Positions 33,593 to 41,953 of a DNA stretch of 64,000 bases are shown piece by piece. A model generated the notes under the pieces. It did no database searches, was not told the DNA's origin, and worked only from the letters and a program-made list of their open reading frames with translations. The position numbers and the translations under genes were made by a program. The DNA lies in assembly GCA_007361935.1 (NCBI GenBank), contig CP041667.1:248001-312000 (forward strand), in the 5' to 3' direction. The number at the start of each line of letters is the position of its first letter. Position 1 is the first letter of the stretch. The DNA is from Lachnospiraceae bacterium KGMB03038. GTDB taxonomy: Bacteria > Bacillota > Clostridia > Lachnospirales > Lachnospiraceae.

Positions 33593-33652
33593 CTGACTGA
33601 TAAAAAACAGTCCCTTTGCAAGTAAACTTGCCGTGCTGTTTTTATCAGTCAG
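33593..33652. other. Long hairpin in a 270-bp gene-free gap
   Basis: CTGACTGATAAAAAACAG (33593-33610) pairs with CTGTTTTTATCAGTCAG (33636-33652) with one bulged A and a 25-nt loop that itself contains CAAGTAAACTTG. A further small dyad TATGGC/GCCATA lies just upstream (33574-33590). The gap 33504-33775 has no gene. The T-run in the right arm could make it a terminator for the two-component operon; size and symmetry also resemble a small repeat element. Confidence 0.6.
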
Positions 33653-33775
33653 CCGCATGGCTGAATAGTTACAAAAATTACCCGTATTTGGTAAAACAAA
33701 TTGACAGCACCCGTATATGGATGTATCATATAAATAGAAACAGATTGAAAGATCCAGAATGCGGGAGGGAAGATT

Positions 33776-34558
33776 ATGCTGTACGAAGAATTGAATAAAA
33801 GAAAGAAAGAACTGGGACTGACAACGGAACAGCTTTCCCAGCTTTCCGGCGTCCCCACAGGCACGATCAACAAGATCCTGAGCGGAGAGACACGCTCCCC
33901 CCGTTATGATACCATTCGGGCGCTGGAGGCTGTTCTGTTTGCGGAGGAATATGCGCGGGAAGAAGCGCTGCGGGACAGCAGAGCGCCGTATTTCGCGAAG
34001 AGGCAGGATGAATATACGCTGGAGGATTACAGAGAGCTGCCGGAAGATGTGAGGGCGGAATTAATCGATGGAAAGCTATTCTTCCTTGAAGCCCCCAGTT
34101 TTACCCATCAGGAACTGGTCACGGAACTTCTTTTCGAGATCAAGCTGTTCATCCGGCAGCAGGGAGGACCGTGCCGGATCCTGCCCTCTCCTTTGGATGT
34201 GCAGTTGGACCGGAATGACAAGACGGTGATACAGCCGGATCTCGCTTTGGTCTGTCAGAGAGAAAAGATTACGAAAAAAGGGGTCTATGGCGCGCCGGAT
34301 CTGTGTATTGAGATCGCGTCTGAATCCACCAGGAAGCGGGACTATGGGATCAAAGTGCAGAAATACATGACCGCAGGAGTGCGGGAGTATTGGATCGTGG
34401 ACGTAAAGAGAGAGATGGTTGTATGTTACTGGTTTGAAGGGGAGGCTGCTCCATATATTTCTCTGTATACATTCAAGGATAAAGTACCTGTCCGTGTGTT
34501 TGAGGAAAGACTTCAGATTGATTTTTCGGAACTTACGGCAGGGATATGGAAGGAATAA
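33776..34558 (+). CDS. XRE-type HTH fused to a Uma2-family nuclease domain
   Basis: A 260-residue two-domain protein. The N-terminal HTH (about 1-55) has LTTEQLSQLSGVPTGTINKI. A linker leads to a Uma2/DUF820 domain of the PD-(D/E)XK fold (about 80-255): LPEDVRAELIDGKL, candidate catalytic D155 in IQPDLALV, E179 in LCIEIASEST and a following Lys near 187-194, then QKYMTAGVREYWIVD. Uma2 domains are common in cyanobacteria and scattered elsewhere; their function is poorly known. The ATG follows GGGAGGGAAGATT. It is a single-gene unit. Confidence 0.87.
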   Translation: MLYEELNKRKKELGLTTEQLSQLSGVPTGTINKILSGETRSPRYDTIRALEAVLFAEEYAREEALRDSRAPYFAKRQDEYTLEDYRELPEDVRAELIDGKLFFLEAPSFTHQELVTELLFEIKLFIRQQGGPCRILPSPLDVQLDRNDKTVIQPDLALVCQREKITKKGVYGAPDLCIEIASESTRKRDYGIKVQKYMTAGVREYWIVDVKREMVVCYWFEGEAAPYISLYTFKDKVPVRVFEERLQIDFSELTAGIWKE

Positions 34559-34590
34559 AGAACGGACTCATATCTGACTGTATGGAATTA

Positions 34591-34629
34591 GGGCAGACAG
34601 CATATTTTTTGAATATGTATGTTCTGCCC
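34591..34629 (+). terminator. Hairpin after the HTH-Uma2 gene
   Basis: GGGCAGA (34591-34597) pairs with TCTGCCC (34623-34629), with an inner CATATT/AATATG stem. The T-tract after it is weak, so efficiency is uncertain. Confidence 0.5.
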
Positions 34630-34651
34630 TATTATTGTGCCTTCAGCGAGC

Positions 34652-34679
34652 TTGACTTTTCAATACACTTGAGTATAAT
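34652..34679 (+). promoter_or_regulatory. Promoter for the MarR-MATE operon
   Basis: TTGACT (34652-34657) and TATAAT (34674-34679) are 16 bases apart. Just downstream, TTTTTTTAGAAACTAA (34696-34711) resembles half of a MarR operator and shares AAACTAA with the box of the 26617/30137 elements; it could be the autoregulatory site. Confidence 0.75.
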
Positions 34680-34732
34680 GTTCTTTTGGAAACGGTTTTT
34701 TTAGAAACTAATTACAGAAAAGAGGTATAGAG

Positions 34733-35182
34733 GTGAAGAGGACAACGGAATTATTTATGGGACTTAGAAGTCTGTTCCGTCTGTATGACAAGATGCTGAA
34801 AAAGGTCTGTACAGAGCACGATCTTACGGTCATTGAAGCGGATATCATCAGCTTTCTGCAGAATAATCCGGGAAAAGATACGGCGGCTGATATCGTAGAG
34901 CTGCGTATGCTTTCCAAGGGGGCTGTGTCAAAGGCGGTAGAGTCTCTGATACAAAAATCTCTGCTGGAAAGAGAGCCGGATAAGGAAGACCGAAGGAAGA
35001 TCCATCTTAGGCTGTGCGCTTTGGCAGGACCGGTGACAGAAAGCATCAACGAAGTGAGAGAAGAATTCCTGAGTACTATTCTGGAAGGCTTCAGCGGAGA
35101 AGAACTGGAGACGTACACAGAATTTTTGCGCAGGGTATTTACGAATACAAGAAAAGCAATGGAAGGAAGCGAACAGGTATGA
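34733..35182 (+). CDS. MarR-family regulator of the adjacent MATE exporter
   Basis: A 149-residue winged-helix regulator with the HTH at about 45-100 (TAADIVELRMLSKGAVSKAVESL and the wing REPDKEDRRKIHLRL). It starts at a GTG preceded by AAGAGGTATAGAG. The stop overlaps the MATE ATG (ATGA), so regulator and pump are coupled, the usual layout for drug-induced efflux with the repressor released by the pump substrate. Confidence 0.92.
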   Translation: MKRTTELFMGLRSLFRLYDKMLKKVCTEHDLTVIEADIISFLQNNPGKDTAADIVELRMLSKGAVSKAVESLIQKSLLEREPDKEDRRKIHLRLCALAGPVTESINEVREEFLSTILEGFSGEELETYTEFLRRVFTNTRKAMEGSEQV

Positions 35183-36570
35183 AACAGACAGAACAAAACG
35201 CACAGAACAATGCGGATAAGGAGTTCCTACGGACAGAACCTTTGGGGAGGCTTCTCCTTAAGCTGGCGCTGCCAACGGTTGCGGCGCAGTTGATCAATAT
35301 GCTGTACAACATTGTGGACAGGATTTATATCGGACATATTCCGGAGATCGGAGCTGCGGCGCTGACCGGAGTAGGAGTATGTATGCCGCTGATCATGATC
35401 GTCTCTACGTTTGCGGCTCTGGTTGGATATGGCGGGGCGCCGCGGGCCTCTATATTTATGGGAAAGCAGGATAAGGAATCTGCGGAACGAACCCTGGGGA
35501 ACTGTTTTACGCTTCAGATCATAATCTCTATTGTACTTACTGCCGTATTGCTGATCTGGAACAAAGATCTGCTCATGGCGTTTGGAGCAAGTGAGAACAC
35601 CATTGGATACGGTGTCAACTATATGAATATCTATGCGATCGGAACGATTTTTGTAGAGATCACCCTTGGAATGAATGCGTTTATCACTGCCCAGGGCTTT
35701 GCGAAGACAGGAATGCTGTCGGTTCTGATCGGCGCGGTTGCCAATATTATCCTGGATCCGATCTTCATCTTCGGTTTTGATATGGATGTGCGGGGGGCGG
35801 CCCTTGCGACGATCATATCTCAGGCGCTTTCCTGCATCTGGGTAGTCCGTTTTCTGTGCGGAAAGAAAACATTCCTGAAGATAAGAAGGAAAAATCTCCG
35901 ACTGAATCCCAAGATCATACTGCCTTGTCTGGCTCTTGGAGCGGCAACATTCATTATGCAGGCCAGCGAAAGCGTGATCTCTGTCTGCTTTAACAGTTCT
36001 CTCCAGAAATACGGCGGAGACATCGCGGTTGGCGCAATGACGATCCTTACAAGCGTCATGCAGTTCGCAATGCTGCCTCTTCAAGGTCTGGGGCAGGGGG
36101 CGCAGCCTATTATCAGCTATAATTATGGGGCGGGAGACACAAAGAGAGTCCGGGCGGCCTTTAAACTGCTCTTGAAAGTCAGCTTGGGATATTCCATTCT
36201 GCTGTGGACTCTGGTCATGCTGCTGCCAGGAGGGTTTGCGGCCATGTTTACCTCGGATGCCACCCTGGTGGAATATACTAAGACGGCGCTTCGCATCTAT
36301 ATGGGGTCTATGTTCCTGATGGGAATACAGATAGCCTGCCAGTTGACATTTAACGCGCTGGGAAAAGCGACGGAATCCATTGTTGTTGCTGTAATGAGAA
36401 AATTTGTTCTGCTGATTCCGTTGATTTATATTATGCCTCTGATTTTAAGAGCGGATCGGGCGATGGCTGTCTATGTGGCGGAACCGATCGCGGATTTGAT
36501 CGCGGTGACATTCACGGCGATCCTGTTTTCCATTCAGTTTAAGAAGACACTGGAAAGAGCAGGCAGATAG
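35179..36570 (+). CDS. MATE-family efflux transporter
   Basis: A 463-residue, twelve-helix pump. The first MatE domain starts near LLKLALPTVAAQLINMLYNI, with RIYIGHIPEIGAAALTG, GGAPRASIFMGK and the C-terminal repeat GLGQGAQPIISYNYGAGDTKRV. Start chosen at the ATG overlapping the MarR stop; an open extension 165 bases upstream is the antisense-like shifted frame of MarR and is rejected. A perfect AT-only hairpin (TCTATAAAA/TTTTATAGA at 36572-36592) follows the gene. Confidence 0.93.
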   Translation: MKQTEQNAQNNADKEFLRTEPLGRLLLKLALPTVAAQLINMLYNIVDRIYIGHIPEIGAAALTGVGVCMPLIMIVSTFAALVGYGGAPRASIFMGKQDKESAERTLGNCFTLQIIISIVLTAVLLIWNKDLLMAFGASENTIGYGVNYMNIYAIGTIFVEITLGMNAFITAQGFAKTGMLSVLIGAVANIILDPIFIFGFDMDVRGAALATIISQALSCIWVVRFLCGKKTFLKIRRKNLRLNPKIILPCLALGAATFIMQASESVISVCFNSSLQKYGGDIAVGAMTILTSVMQFAMLPLQGLGQGAQPIISYNYGAGDTKRVRAAFKLLLKVSLGYSILLWTLVMLLPGGFAAMFTSDATLVEYTKTALRIYMGSMFLMGIQIACQLTFNALGKATESIVVAVMRKFVLLIPLIYIMPLILRADRAMAVYVAEPIADLIAVTFTAILFSIQFKKTLERAGR

Positions 36571-36608
36571 ATCTATAAAAGTTTTTTATAGAAGATAACA
36601 AATTTCAA

Positions 36609-36638
36609 TTGTACATTTCGAGAATTCAGAGATAAAAT
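36609..36638 (+). promoter_or_regulatory. TTGTAC-N18-TAAAAT promoter for the MarR/ABC exporter operon
   Basis: TTGTAC (36609-36614) and TAAAAT (36633-36638) are 18 bases apart, preceded by AA. The same architecture occurs at 41016, 43929 and 46799. Between it and the gene, TGTTTGAACGCGAACA (near 36668-36683) is a candidate MarR dyad. Confidence 0.6.
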
Positions 36639-36720
36639 TTTCTGTGGGAAATGATTAGGTTGTGAACTGTTTGAACGCGAACAATCCCATGAAAAGATTT
36701 ATAGGAGGTGCGTATCGAAA

Positions 36721-37233
36721 ATGACGGAAGAGTTCAGAGCAGAAGAACTGATCTTCGTATTGAAGAAGATCGGCTTGAATCTGACAGCGCAGATGGAAGC
36801 TGATCTGAAGTACAAGAATATGAGCGGATCCCAGATATATTTCATGGTATACATCCTAAGACACCACCCTCAGGGAACCTATCTTACGGAATTGTGTCAT
36901 GAAATGGGAGTGTCTAAATCCACTCTTTCTACACTGATCAAAAAATTAAGAAAAGAAGGGTATATTTCTTTTCGGGAGGATCCGGATGATATTCGCAAAA
37001 AGGAACTGCTTCCAACCCCGAAACTGATTGAGGAAGGGAACAGATTTTTGAGCCGGGCGGCTCGGATGGAGTCGGAGATCTGCGGCGCCCTGGACCAAGC
37101 AGAGAGAGTACAGCTGTGGAAGCTTGCGGGAAAGCTTCTGAAATATTTCTCCAGAACGGAGCAAAGCTATCTAAACAAAGACAGGAGGTTACCTTACAGT
37201 GAGAAAAGTTTTACAGCAGCTAGGAGCTTATAG
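36721..37233 (+). CDS. MarR-family regulator of the adjacent ABC exporter
   Basis: A 170-residue MarR protein with HTH at about 50-110 (GTYLTELCHEMGVSKSTLSTLI and wing FREDPDDIRKKELL). AGGAGG lies 12 bases before the ATG. Its 3' end overlaps the first exporter subunit by 35 bases, so all three genes are coupled. It presumably represses its own operon until a transported toxin binds. Confidence 0.92.
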   Translation: MTEEFRAEELIFVLKKIGLNLTAQMEADLKYKNMSGSQIYFMVYILRHHPQGTYLTELCHEMGVSKSTLSTLIKKLRKEGYISFREDPDDIRKKELLPTPKLIEEGNRFLSRAARMESEICGALDQAERVQLWKLAGKLLKYFSRTEQSYLNKDRRLPYSEKSFTAARSL

Positions 37234-38938
37234 GCGGGATACCTTTTTATGTATAGGACTCACCGCTCTTGAAGTGATCATGGAAATCTTAATGCCTTTT
37301 ATTACGGCGATGATCATAGATAACGGCCTGGAGGCTCATAACCTTGGCGTTGTCTACAGATATGGAGCGCTTATGGTGCTTATGGCGTTTTTAAGTCTGA
37401 CATTTGGCGGTCTTGCGGGTAAAAACGCGGCCAGCGCGGCTTCCGGTCTGTCGGCCAATCTAAGAGAAGCTATTTATGCCAATATACAGACGTTTTCTTT
37501 CTCTAATATTGATAAATTCAGTGTGCCCAGTCTGGTCACACGTATGACTACGGATATCACCAATGTCCAGAACGCGTTTATGATGGTGATCCGTGTGGCG
37601 GTGCGGGCTCCGCTCAACCTGATATTCAGCTTCGGCATGTGTTTGATCATCAGCCCTCGGTTAAGCGCAATGTTCCTGATCGCGGTCGTATTCCTGATCA
37701 TTGTGATCGGAACGATCATGGTAGTTACATTGAAGATTTTCCGTCAGGTATTCCGCAGGTACGATGATCTGAACGCCAGCGTTCAGGAGAATGTGACTGC
37801 CATCCGCGTAGTCAAGGCATTCGTCAGGGAAGAACATGAGAATGTGAAGTTTGGGAAGGCCTCGAAGATGCTCTATGACCTTTCGGTAAAGGCGGAAGCT
37901 TTGCTGGCATTCAACAGTCCGGCAATGATGATCGCGGTTTACTTCTGTATCATCTCGGTCTCTTGGTTCGGCGCCCAGTATATCGTGGGCGGGACGTTAA
38001 CAACTGGAGATCTGACCAGCTTATTCAGCTATATTATGTCGCTTCTGATGAGCCTGATGATGCTTTCTATGGTCATTGTTATGATCAGCATGTCTATGGC
38101 AAGTATCCGACGGATTGAGGAAGTCCTGGACGAGAGGCCGGACCTGACCGATCCGGAAGATCCGGTCATGAGTGTGGCTGACGGACAGATTGATTTTAAT
38201 CATGTGAATTTCTCATATAAGCATGGCAGTGGGAAGAACGCCCTGTCAGACATCGACCTTCATATCAAAAGCGGAGAGACGATTGGTGTGATCGGAGGAA
38301 CGGGATCTGGAAAGAGCAGCCTGGTCAATCTGATCTGCCGACTGTATGACGTGGATGAAGGTTCCGTCTGTGTAGGAGGTACAGATGTCCGCCAATATGA
38401 TACAGAAGTCCTGCGGAACCAAGTTTCTGTGGTGCTTCAGAAAAACACATTGTTTTCCGGTACCATTCTCGACAACCTGCGCTGGGGAAATCCTGATGCC
38501 ACGGAAGAAGAATGTGTCGAAGCGTGCAAGGCGGCCTGCGCTGATGAATTTATCGATCGGATGCCCCAGGGATACCATACTTGGATCGAGCGGGGCGGAT
38601 CTAATGTATCCGGCGGTCAGAAGCAGAGGCTGTGTATTGCCCGCGCGCTTTTGAAGAAGCCAAAAGTATTGATTCTGGATGATTCTACCAGCGCTGTAGA
38701 TACAGCGACGGACGCAAACATCCGCGCGGCCTTTGAAAAAGAGATCCCAGGCACCACTAAGATTATTATTGCCCAGCGTGTATCAAGCGTTCAGTCCGCG
38801 GATCGGATTCTGGTATTGGACGAAGGGAAGATCAATGCCTTTGATACCCATGACAATCTGTTGGAACATAACGCCATTTACCAAGAGATCTACAATTCGC
38901 AGATCGAAGGCGGCGGCGATTTTGACCAGCCTGCTTAA
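37199..38938 (+). CDS. Heterodimeric ABC exporter, degenerate-site subunit
   Basis: A 579-residue half transporter: six-helix membrane domain (about 15-310) and nucleotide-binding domain (about 330-570). Walker A is GGTGSGKSS and the signature VSGGQKQRL. The Walker B reads VLILDDSTSAVD, with Asp where the catalytic Glu should be, and the H-loop reads IIAQRVSS, with Gln for His. This is the non-hydrolytic pattern of TM287-type partners. The start is a GTG ten bases after AGGAGG, inside the MarR gene. It works with the next gene product as a multidrug exporter. Confidence 0.93.
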   Translation: MRKVLQQLGAYRRDTFLCIGLTALEVIMEILMPFITAMIIDNGLEAHNLGVVYRYGALMVLMAFLSLTFGGLAGKNAASAASGLSANLREAIYANIQTFSFSNIDKFSVPSLVTRMTTDITNVQNAFMMVIRVAVRAPLNLIFSFGMCLIISPRLSAMFLIAVVFLIIVIGTIMVVTLKIFRQVFRRYDDLNASVQENVTAIRVVKAFVREEHENVKFGKASKMLYDLSVKAEALLAFNSPAMMIAVYFCIISVSWFGAQYIVGGTLTTGDLTSLFSYIMSLLMSLMMLSMVIVMISMSMASIRRIEEVLDERPDLTDPEDPVMSVADGQIDFNHVNFSYKHGSGKNALSDIDLHIKSGETIGVIGGTGSGKSSLVNLICRLYDVDEGSVCVGGTDVRQYDTEVLRNQVSVVLQKNTLFSGTILDNLRWGNPDATEEECVEACKAACADEFIDRMPQGYHTWIERGGSNVSGGQKQRLCIARALLKKPKVLILDDSTSAVDTATDANIRAAFEKEIPGTTKIIIAQRVSSVQSADRILVLDEGKINAFDTHDNLLEHNAIYQEIYNSQIEGGGDFDQPA

Positions 38939-38964
38939 AGGAAAGAAAGGAGGAAAACTGATCT

Positions 38965-40872
38965 ATGAGCGAGACGAGAGACAGAAAGAAATCAAGACCC
39001 AGAGTAGCGACCGCTACAAAATTGATCAGCCGGGTCATCGGATATATGCTTCATTATTATAAATACTTATTTGCGCTTGTGGTCGTGTGCATCCTGATCA
39101 CGGCGATCGCTACCGTAGTGGGCGCCACATTTCCGCAGACTTTGGTAGATGATTATATCACGCCAATGATGAAAAATGGCTCCAGAGATTTTAGCGGCCT
39201 GGCATCTGATCTGATCCGCCTGGCCTGTATTATGGGAATCGGTGTTGTCACCGCGTTTACTTATAACCGGATCATGGTCAATGTAAGCCAGGGGACTATG
39301 CTGCATCTGAGGGACGATCTGTTCCGCGGGATGGAGTCGCTTCCCATCAAATATTTTGATACCCATGCCCATGGCGATATCATGTCAGTTTATACCAATG
39401 ATGTGGATACGCTTCGGCAGCTTTTGAGCCAAAGCATCCCTCAGATCATCAATTCTCTGATCACGATGACTGCCACGCTGATCACCATGATCGTGCTGAA
39501 CCCGGCGCTGACGGTGATCTCAATCCTGACGGCCTGCGTTATGTTGGCTGTTACCGCTAATTTTTCTAAATTATCCGGGAAATACTATATCCGGCAGCAG
39601 ATCGATCTGGGAGCTGTGGATGGTTTTATTGAAGAGATGATGGACGGCCAGAAGGTAGTTAAAGTATTCTGCCATGAGCAGGCGGCTATGGAAGACTTCC
39701 ATAAAGTCAATGAAAAGCTGAGAGACAGCGCGAATAAGGCTAACCGGTACGCAAACCTGCTGATGCCCATCAATGCCAATATCGGGTGGATCAGCTATGC
39801 TTTGGTCGCCATCGTTGGAGCGATCCTTGGGATCAACGGTCTGGCAGGTGTTACCATCGGTACTGTCGTTACCTTTGTGGGATTGAATAAAAGCTTTACT
39901 AACCCCATCACCCAGGTCAGCCAGCAGATCAACTTCGTTGTCAATGCGGCGGCCGGAGCGCAGCGTGTTTTTGACTTGATGGATCAGACGCCGGAAGTAG
40001 ATGAGGGATATGTGGAGCTGGTCAACGCTAAGGAAGATGAGAACGGAAATCTGACAGAAGCGGATACCCGTACCAATCTGTGGGCCTGGAAACATCCCCA
40101 CAAGGCGGATGGAACCGTTACTTATACCAAGCTGGAAGGCGGGGTCGTCTTTGATGATGTGGACTTTGGCTATACCGATGACAAGATCGTGCTCCATAAC
40201 ATCAGCCTGTGGGCGAAGCCGGGACAGAAGATTGCTTTTGTCGGCGCTACCGGAGCAGGAAAGACTACCATCACCAATTTGATCAACCGTTTTTACGATA
40301 TCGCGGACGGTAAGATCCGTTACGATGGTATCAATATCAATAAGATCAAGAAACCGGATCTGAGAAGATCTCTTGGAATGGTGCTTCAGGATACCCATCT
40401 GTTTACAGGGACGGTTATGGAAAATATCCGCTACGGAAAGCTGGATGCTACAGATGAAGAGTGCGTCAGCGCGGCTAAGCTTGCCAACGCGGACGGGTTT
40501 ATCCGTCGTCTGCCAGATGGTTATGATACCATGCTTACCGGAGATGGGGAAAACTTAAGCCAGGGTCAGAGACAGCTTCTTGCGATCGCAAGAGCCGCGG
40601 TTGCCGATCCTCCGGCGCTGATCCTGGATGAGGCTACGTCATCTATTGACACCCGTACAGAGAAGCTGGTACAGGCCGGCATGGATGCGCTGATGAGGGG
40701 ACGTACTACGTTTGTCATTGCTCACCGGCTGTCTACCGTCAAGAATTCAGACTGTATCATGGTCATGGAACAAGGCCGCATTATCGAGCGGGGAACTCAT
40801 GACGAGCTGATCCAGGAGAAGGGCAAGTATTACCAGTTGTATACCGGAAACTTTGCGGAGCAGGGAGCATGA
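38965..40872 (+). CDS. Heterodimeric ABC exporter, catalytic subunit
   Basis: A 635-residue half transporter. Walker A is GATGAGKTT, the Walker B ALILDEATSSID keeps the catalytic Glu and the H-loop is FVIAHRLSTV; the signature is altered to LSQGQRQLL. It therefore completes the one active site with its partner. Between membrane and ATPase domains lies an insertion of about 40 residues (ADTRTNLWAWKHPHKADGTV) not found in the partner. GGAGGAAAACTGATCT precedes the ATG, 26 bases after the partner gene. Confidence 0.93.
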   Translation: MSETRDRKKSRPRVATATKLISRVIGYMLHYYKYLFALVVVCILITAIATVVGATFPQTLVDDYITPMMKNGSRDFSGLASDLIRLACIMGIGVVTAFTYNRIMVNVSQGTMLHLRDDLFRGMESLPIKYFDTHAHGDIMSVYTNDVDTLRQLLSQSIPQIINSLITMTATLITMIVLNPALTVISILTACVMLAVTANFSKLSGKYYIRQQIDLGAVDGFIEEMMDGQKVVKVFCHEQAAMEDFHKVNEKLRDSANKANRYANLLMPINANIGWISYALVAIVGAILGINGLAGVTIGTVVTFVGLNKSFTNPITQVSQQINFVVNAAAGAQRVFDLMDQTPEVDEGYVELVNAKEDENGNLTEADTRTNLWAWKHPHKADGTVTYTKLEGGVVFDDVDFGYTDDKIVLHNISLWAKPGQKIAFVGATGAGKTTITNLINRFYDIADGKIRYDGININKIKKPDLRRSLGMVLQDTHLFTGTVMENIRYGKLDATDEECVSAAKLANADGFIRRLPDGYDTMLTGDGENLSQGQRQLLAIARAAVADPPALILDEATSSIDTRTEKLVQAGMDALMRGRTTFVIAHRLSTVKNSDCIMVMEQGRIIERGTHDELIQEKGKYYQLYTGNFAEQGA

Positions 40873-40914
40873 TGATCAGTGCTTGGATCTGTCTTTCCGC
40901 AGGATATAACAGGA

Positions 40915-40937
40915 AGCGGGGCTTTTGCCTCGCTTTT
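40915..40937 (+). terminator. Terminator after the ABC exporter operon
   Basis: AGCGGGGC (40915-40922) pairs with GCCTCGCT (40927-40934, one G-T pair) around TTTT and runs into TTTTT. Confidence 0.85.
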
Positions 40938-40976
40938 TGTGTGTCAGATCGAGCATAGCGGTTTTGTTTCAGATAA

Positions 40977-40999
40977 TAGTATACGTTTTGGTTATACTA
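40977..40999. promoter_or_regulatory. Inverted repeat TAGTATA-N9-TATACTA
   Basis: Perfect 7-bp arms at 40977-40983 and 40993-40999 lie 16 bases upstream of the unusual -35 of the aldo/keto reductase promoter, an activator-like position. Confidence 0.6.
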
Positions 41000-41015
41000 A
41001 AATGCGGATTTGGAA

Positions 41016-41045
41016 TTGTACATTTTAAAAAGAGCGCTTTAAAAT
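41016..41045 (+). promoter_or_regulatory. TTGTAC-N18-TAAAAT promoter for aldo/keto reductase
   Basis: TTGTAC (41016-41021) and TAAAAT (41040-41045) are 18 bases apart. The spacer holds a small palindrome, AGCGCT. The region from GCGGATTTGG to the -10 is closely similar to the promoter at 43929. Confidence 0.65.
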
Positions 41046-41070
41046 AAAGATAAAGAAAGGAGTGATCAAT

Positions 41071-41922
41071 ATGAGAATAATAACTTTGAATGATGGCAAT
41101 AGTATTCCGGCGGTAGGCTTTGGAGTATTTATGATCCCCAACGACGGCACGACTTACCAGGCGGTGCTGCAGGCGCTGAAAGCGGGATATCGGCATATAG
41201 ATACGGCTGCGGCGTATTTTAATGAATCAGAGGTTGGAAAAGCGGTAAAAGACAGTGGGATCCCGCGGGAAGAAATATTTATCACCAGCAAGCTGTGGCT
41301 TCAGGATTATGGATATGAGGCGGCGAAAAAAGGAATCGCCGTATCTCTTGAAAAACTGGGAGTGGATTATATCGACCTATGCCTGCTCCATCAGCCATAC
41401 GGCGATGTGGCAGGCGCGTGGAAAGCGCTTGAGGAAGCAAAAGAGGAAGGAAAACTGAAATCCATTGGGGTAAGTAATATGACGCCGAAGATCTGGAAGG
41501 AGTTTGTCCCTCAATTTGCCACCATTCCCGCGGTCAATCAGGTGGAATGCAATCCCTTTTTCCAGCAGCGGGAGTTAAGAGAACTTCTGGAGAAAGATGA
41601 CGTCAAGATTGAGGCATATCAGCCTCTGGGCCATGGAAATGAGGCTCTTCTCTCAAATCCGGCGATTACAGAGATTGCCTCCAAATATGGAAAGAACGCG
41701 GGGCAGGTCATTCTGCGTTTCGAGGTGCAGGACGGTCTCATCATCCTTCCTAAATCTACAAATCCAGAGCGGATCGCGGGAAATATCGATATTTTCAACT
41801 TTGAACTAACAGAGGACGAAATGGAAACGCTGCGCGCCCTGGATACAGGCAAGGGAAGTCATGACCCGGAAGCGCCGGGAATTGCGGAAATGCTTCTTGC
41901 GAATTACAAAATCCACGATTAA
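41071..41922 (+). CDS. Aldo/keto reductase (AKR5-like, 2,5-diketogluconate reductase type)
   Basis: A 283-residue NADPH-dependent reductase. The catalytic tetrad is seen as Asp in HIDTAAAYFNE, Tyr in the same block, Lys in FITSKLW and His in CLLHQPYGD; the NADPH-binding end is ILPKSTNPERIAGNI. The ATG at 41071 follows AAAGGAG at normal spacing; a GTG at 41062 overlaps that site. It is a single gene behind the TTGTAC-type promoter, and a related enzyme at 45877-46725 has the same promoter type. Probable role: reduction of reactive aldehydes or ketones. Confidence 0.92.
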   Translation: MRIITLNDGNSIPAVGFGVFMIPNDGTTYQAVLQALKAGYRHIDTAAAYFNESEVGKAVKDSGIPREEIFITSKLWLQDYGYEAAKKGIAVSLEKLGVDYIDLCLLHQPYGDVAGAWKALEEAKEEGKLKSIGVSNMTPKIWKEFVPQFATIPAVNQVECNPFFQQRELRELLEKDDVKIEAYQPLGHGNEALLSNPAITEIASKYGKNAGQVILRFEVQDGLIILPKSTNPERIAGNIDIFNFELTEDEMETLRALDTGKGSHDPEAPGIAEMLLANYKIHD

Positions 41923-41953
41923 AAGTACACCTTAGGAAGAAGGTATCCTGGCT

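Noticed and set aside
35014..35178. N-terminal extension of the MATE gene at 35179
   Set aside because: The extra codons are a shifted frame of the MarR gene; the ATGA overlap is the natural start.
36572..36592. Perfect AT-only hairpin after the MATE gene as a terminator
   Set aside because: The stem has one G-C pair only and no following T-run, so termination is unlikely.
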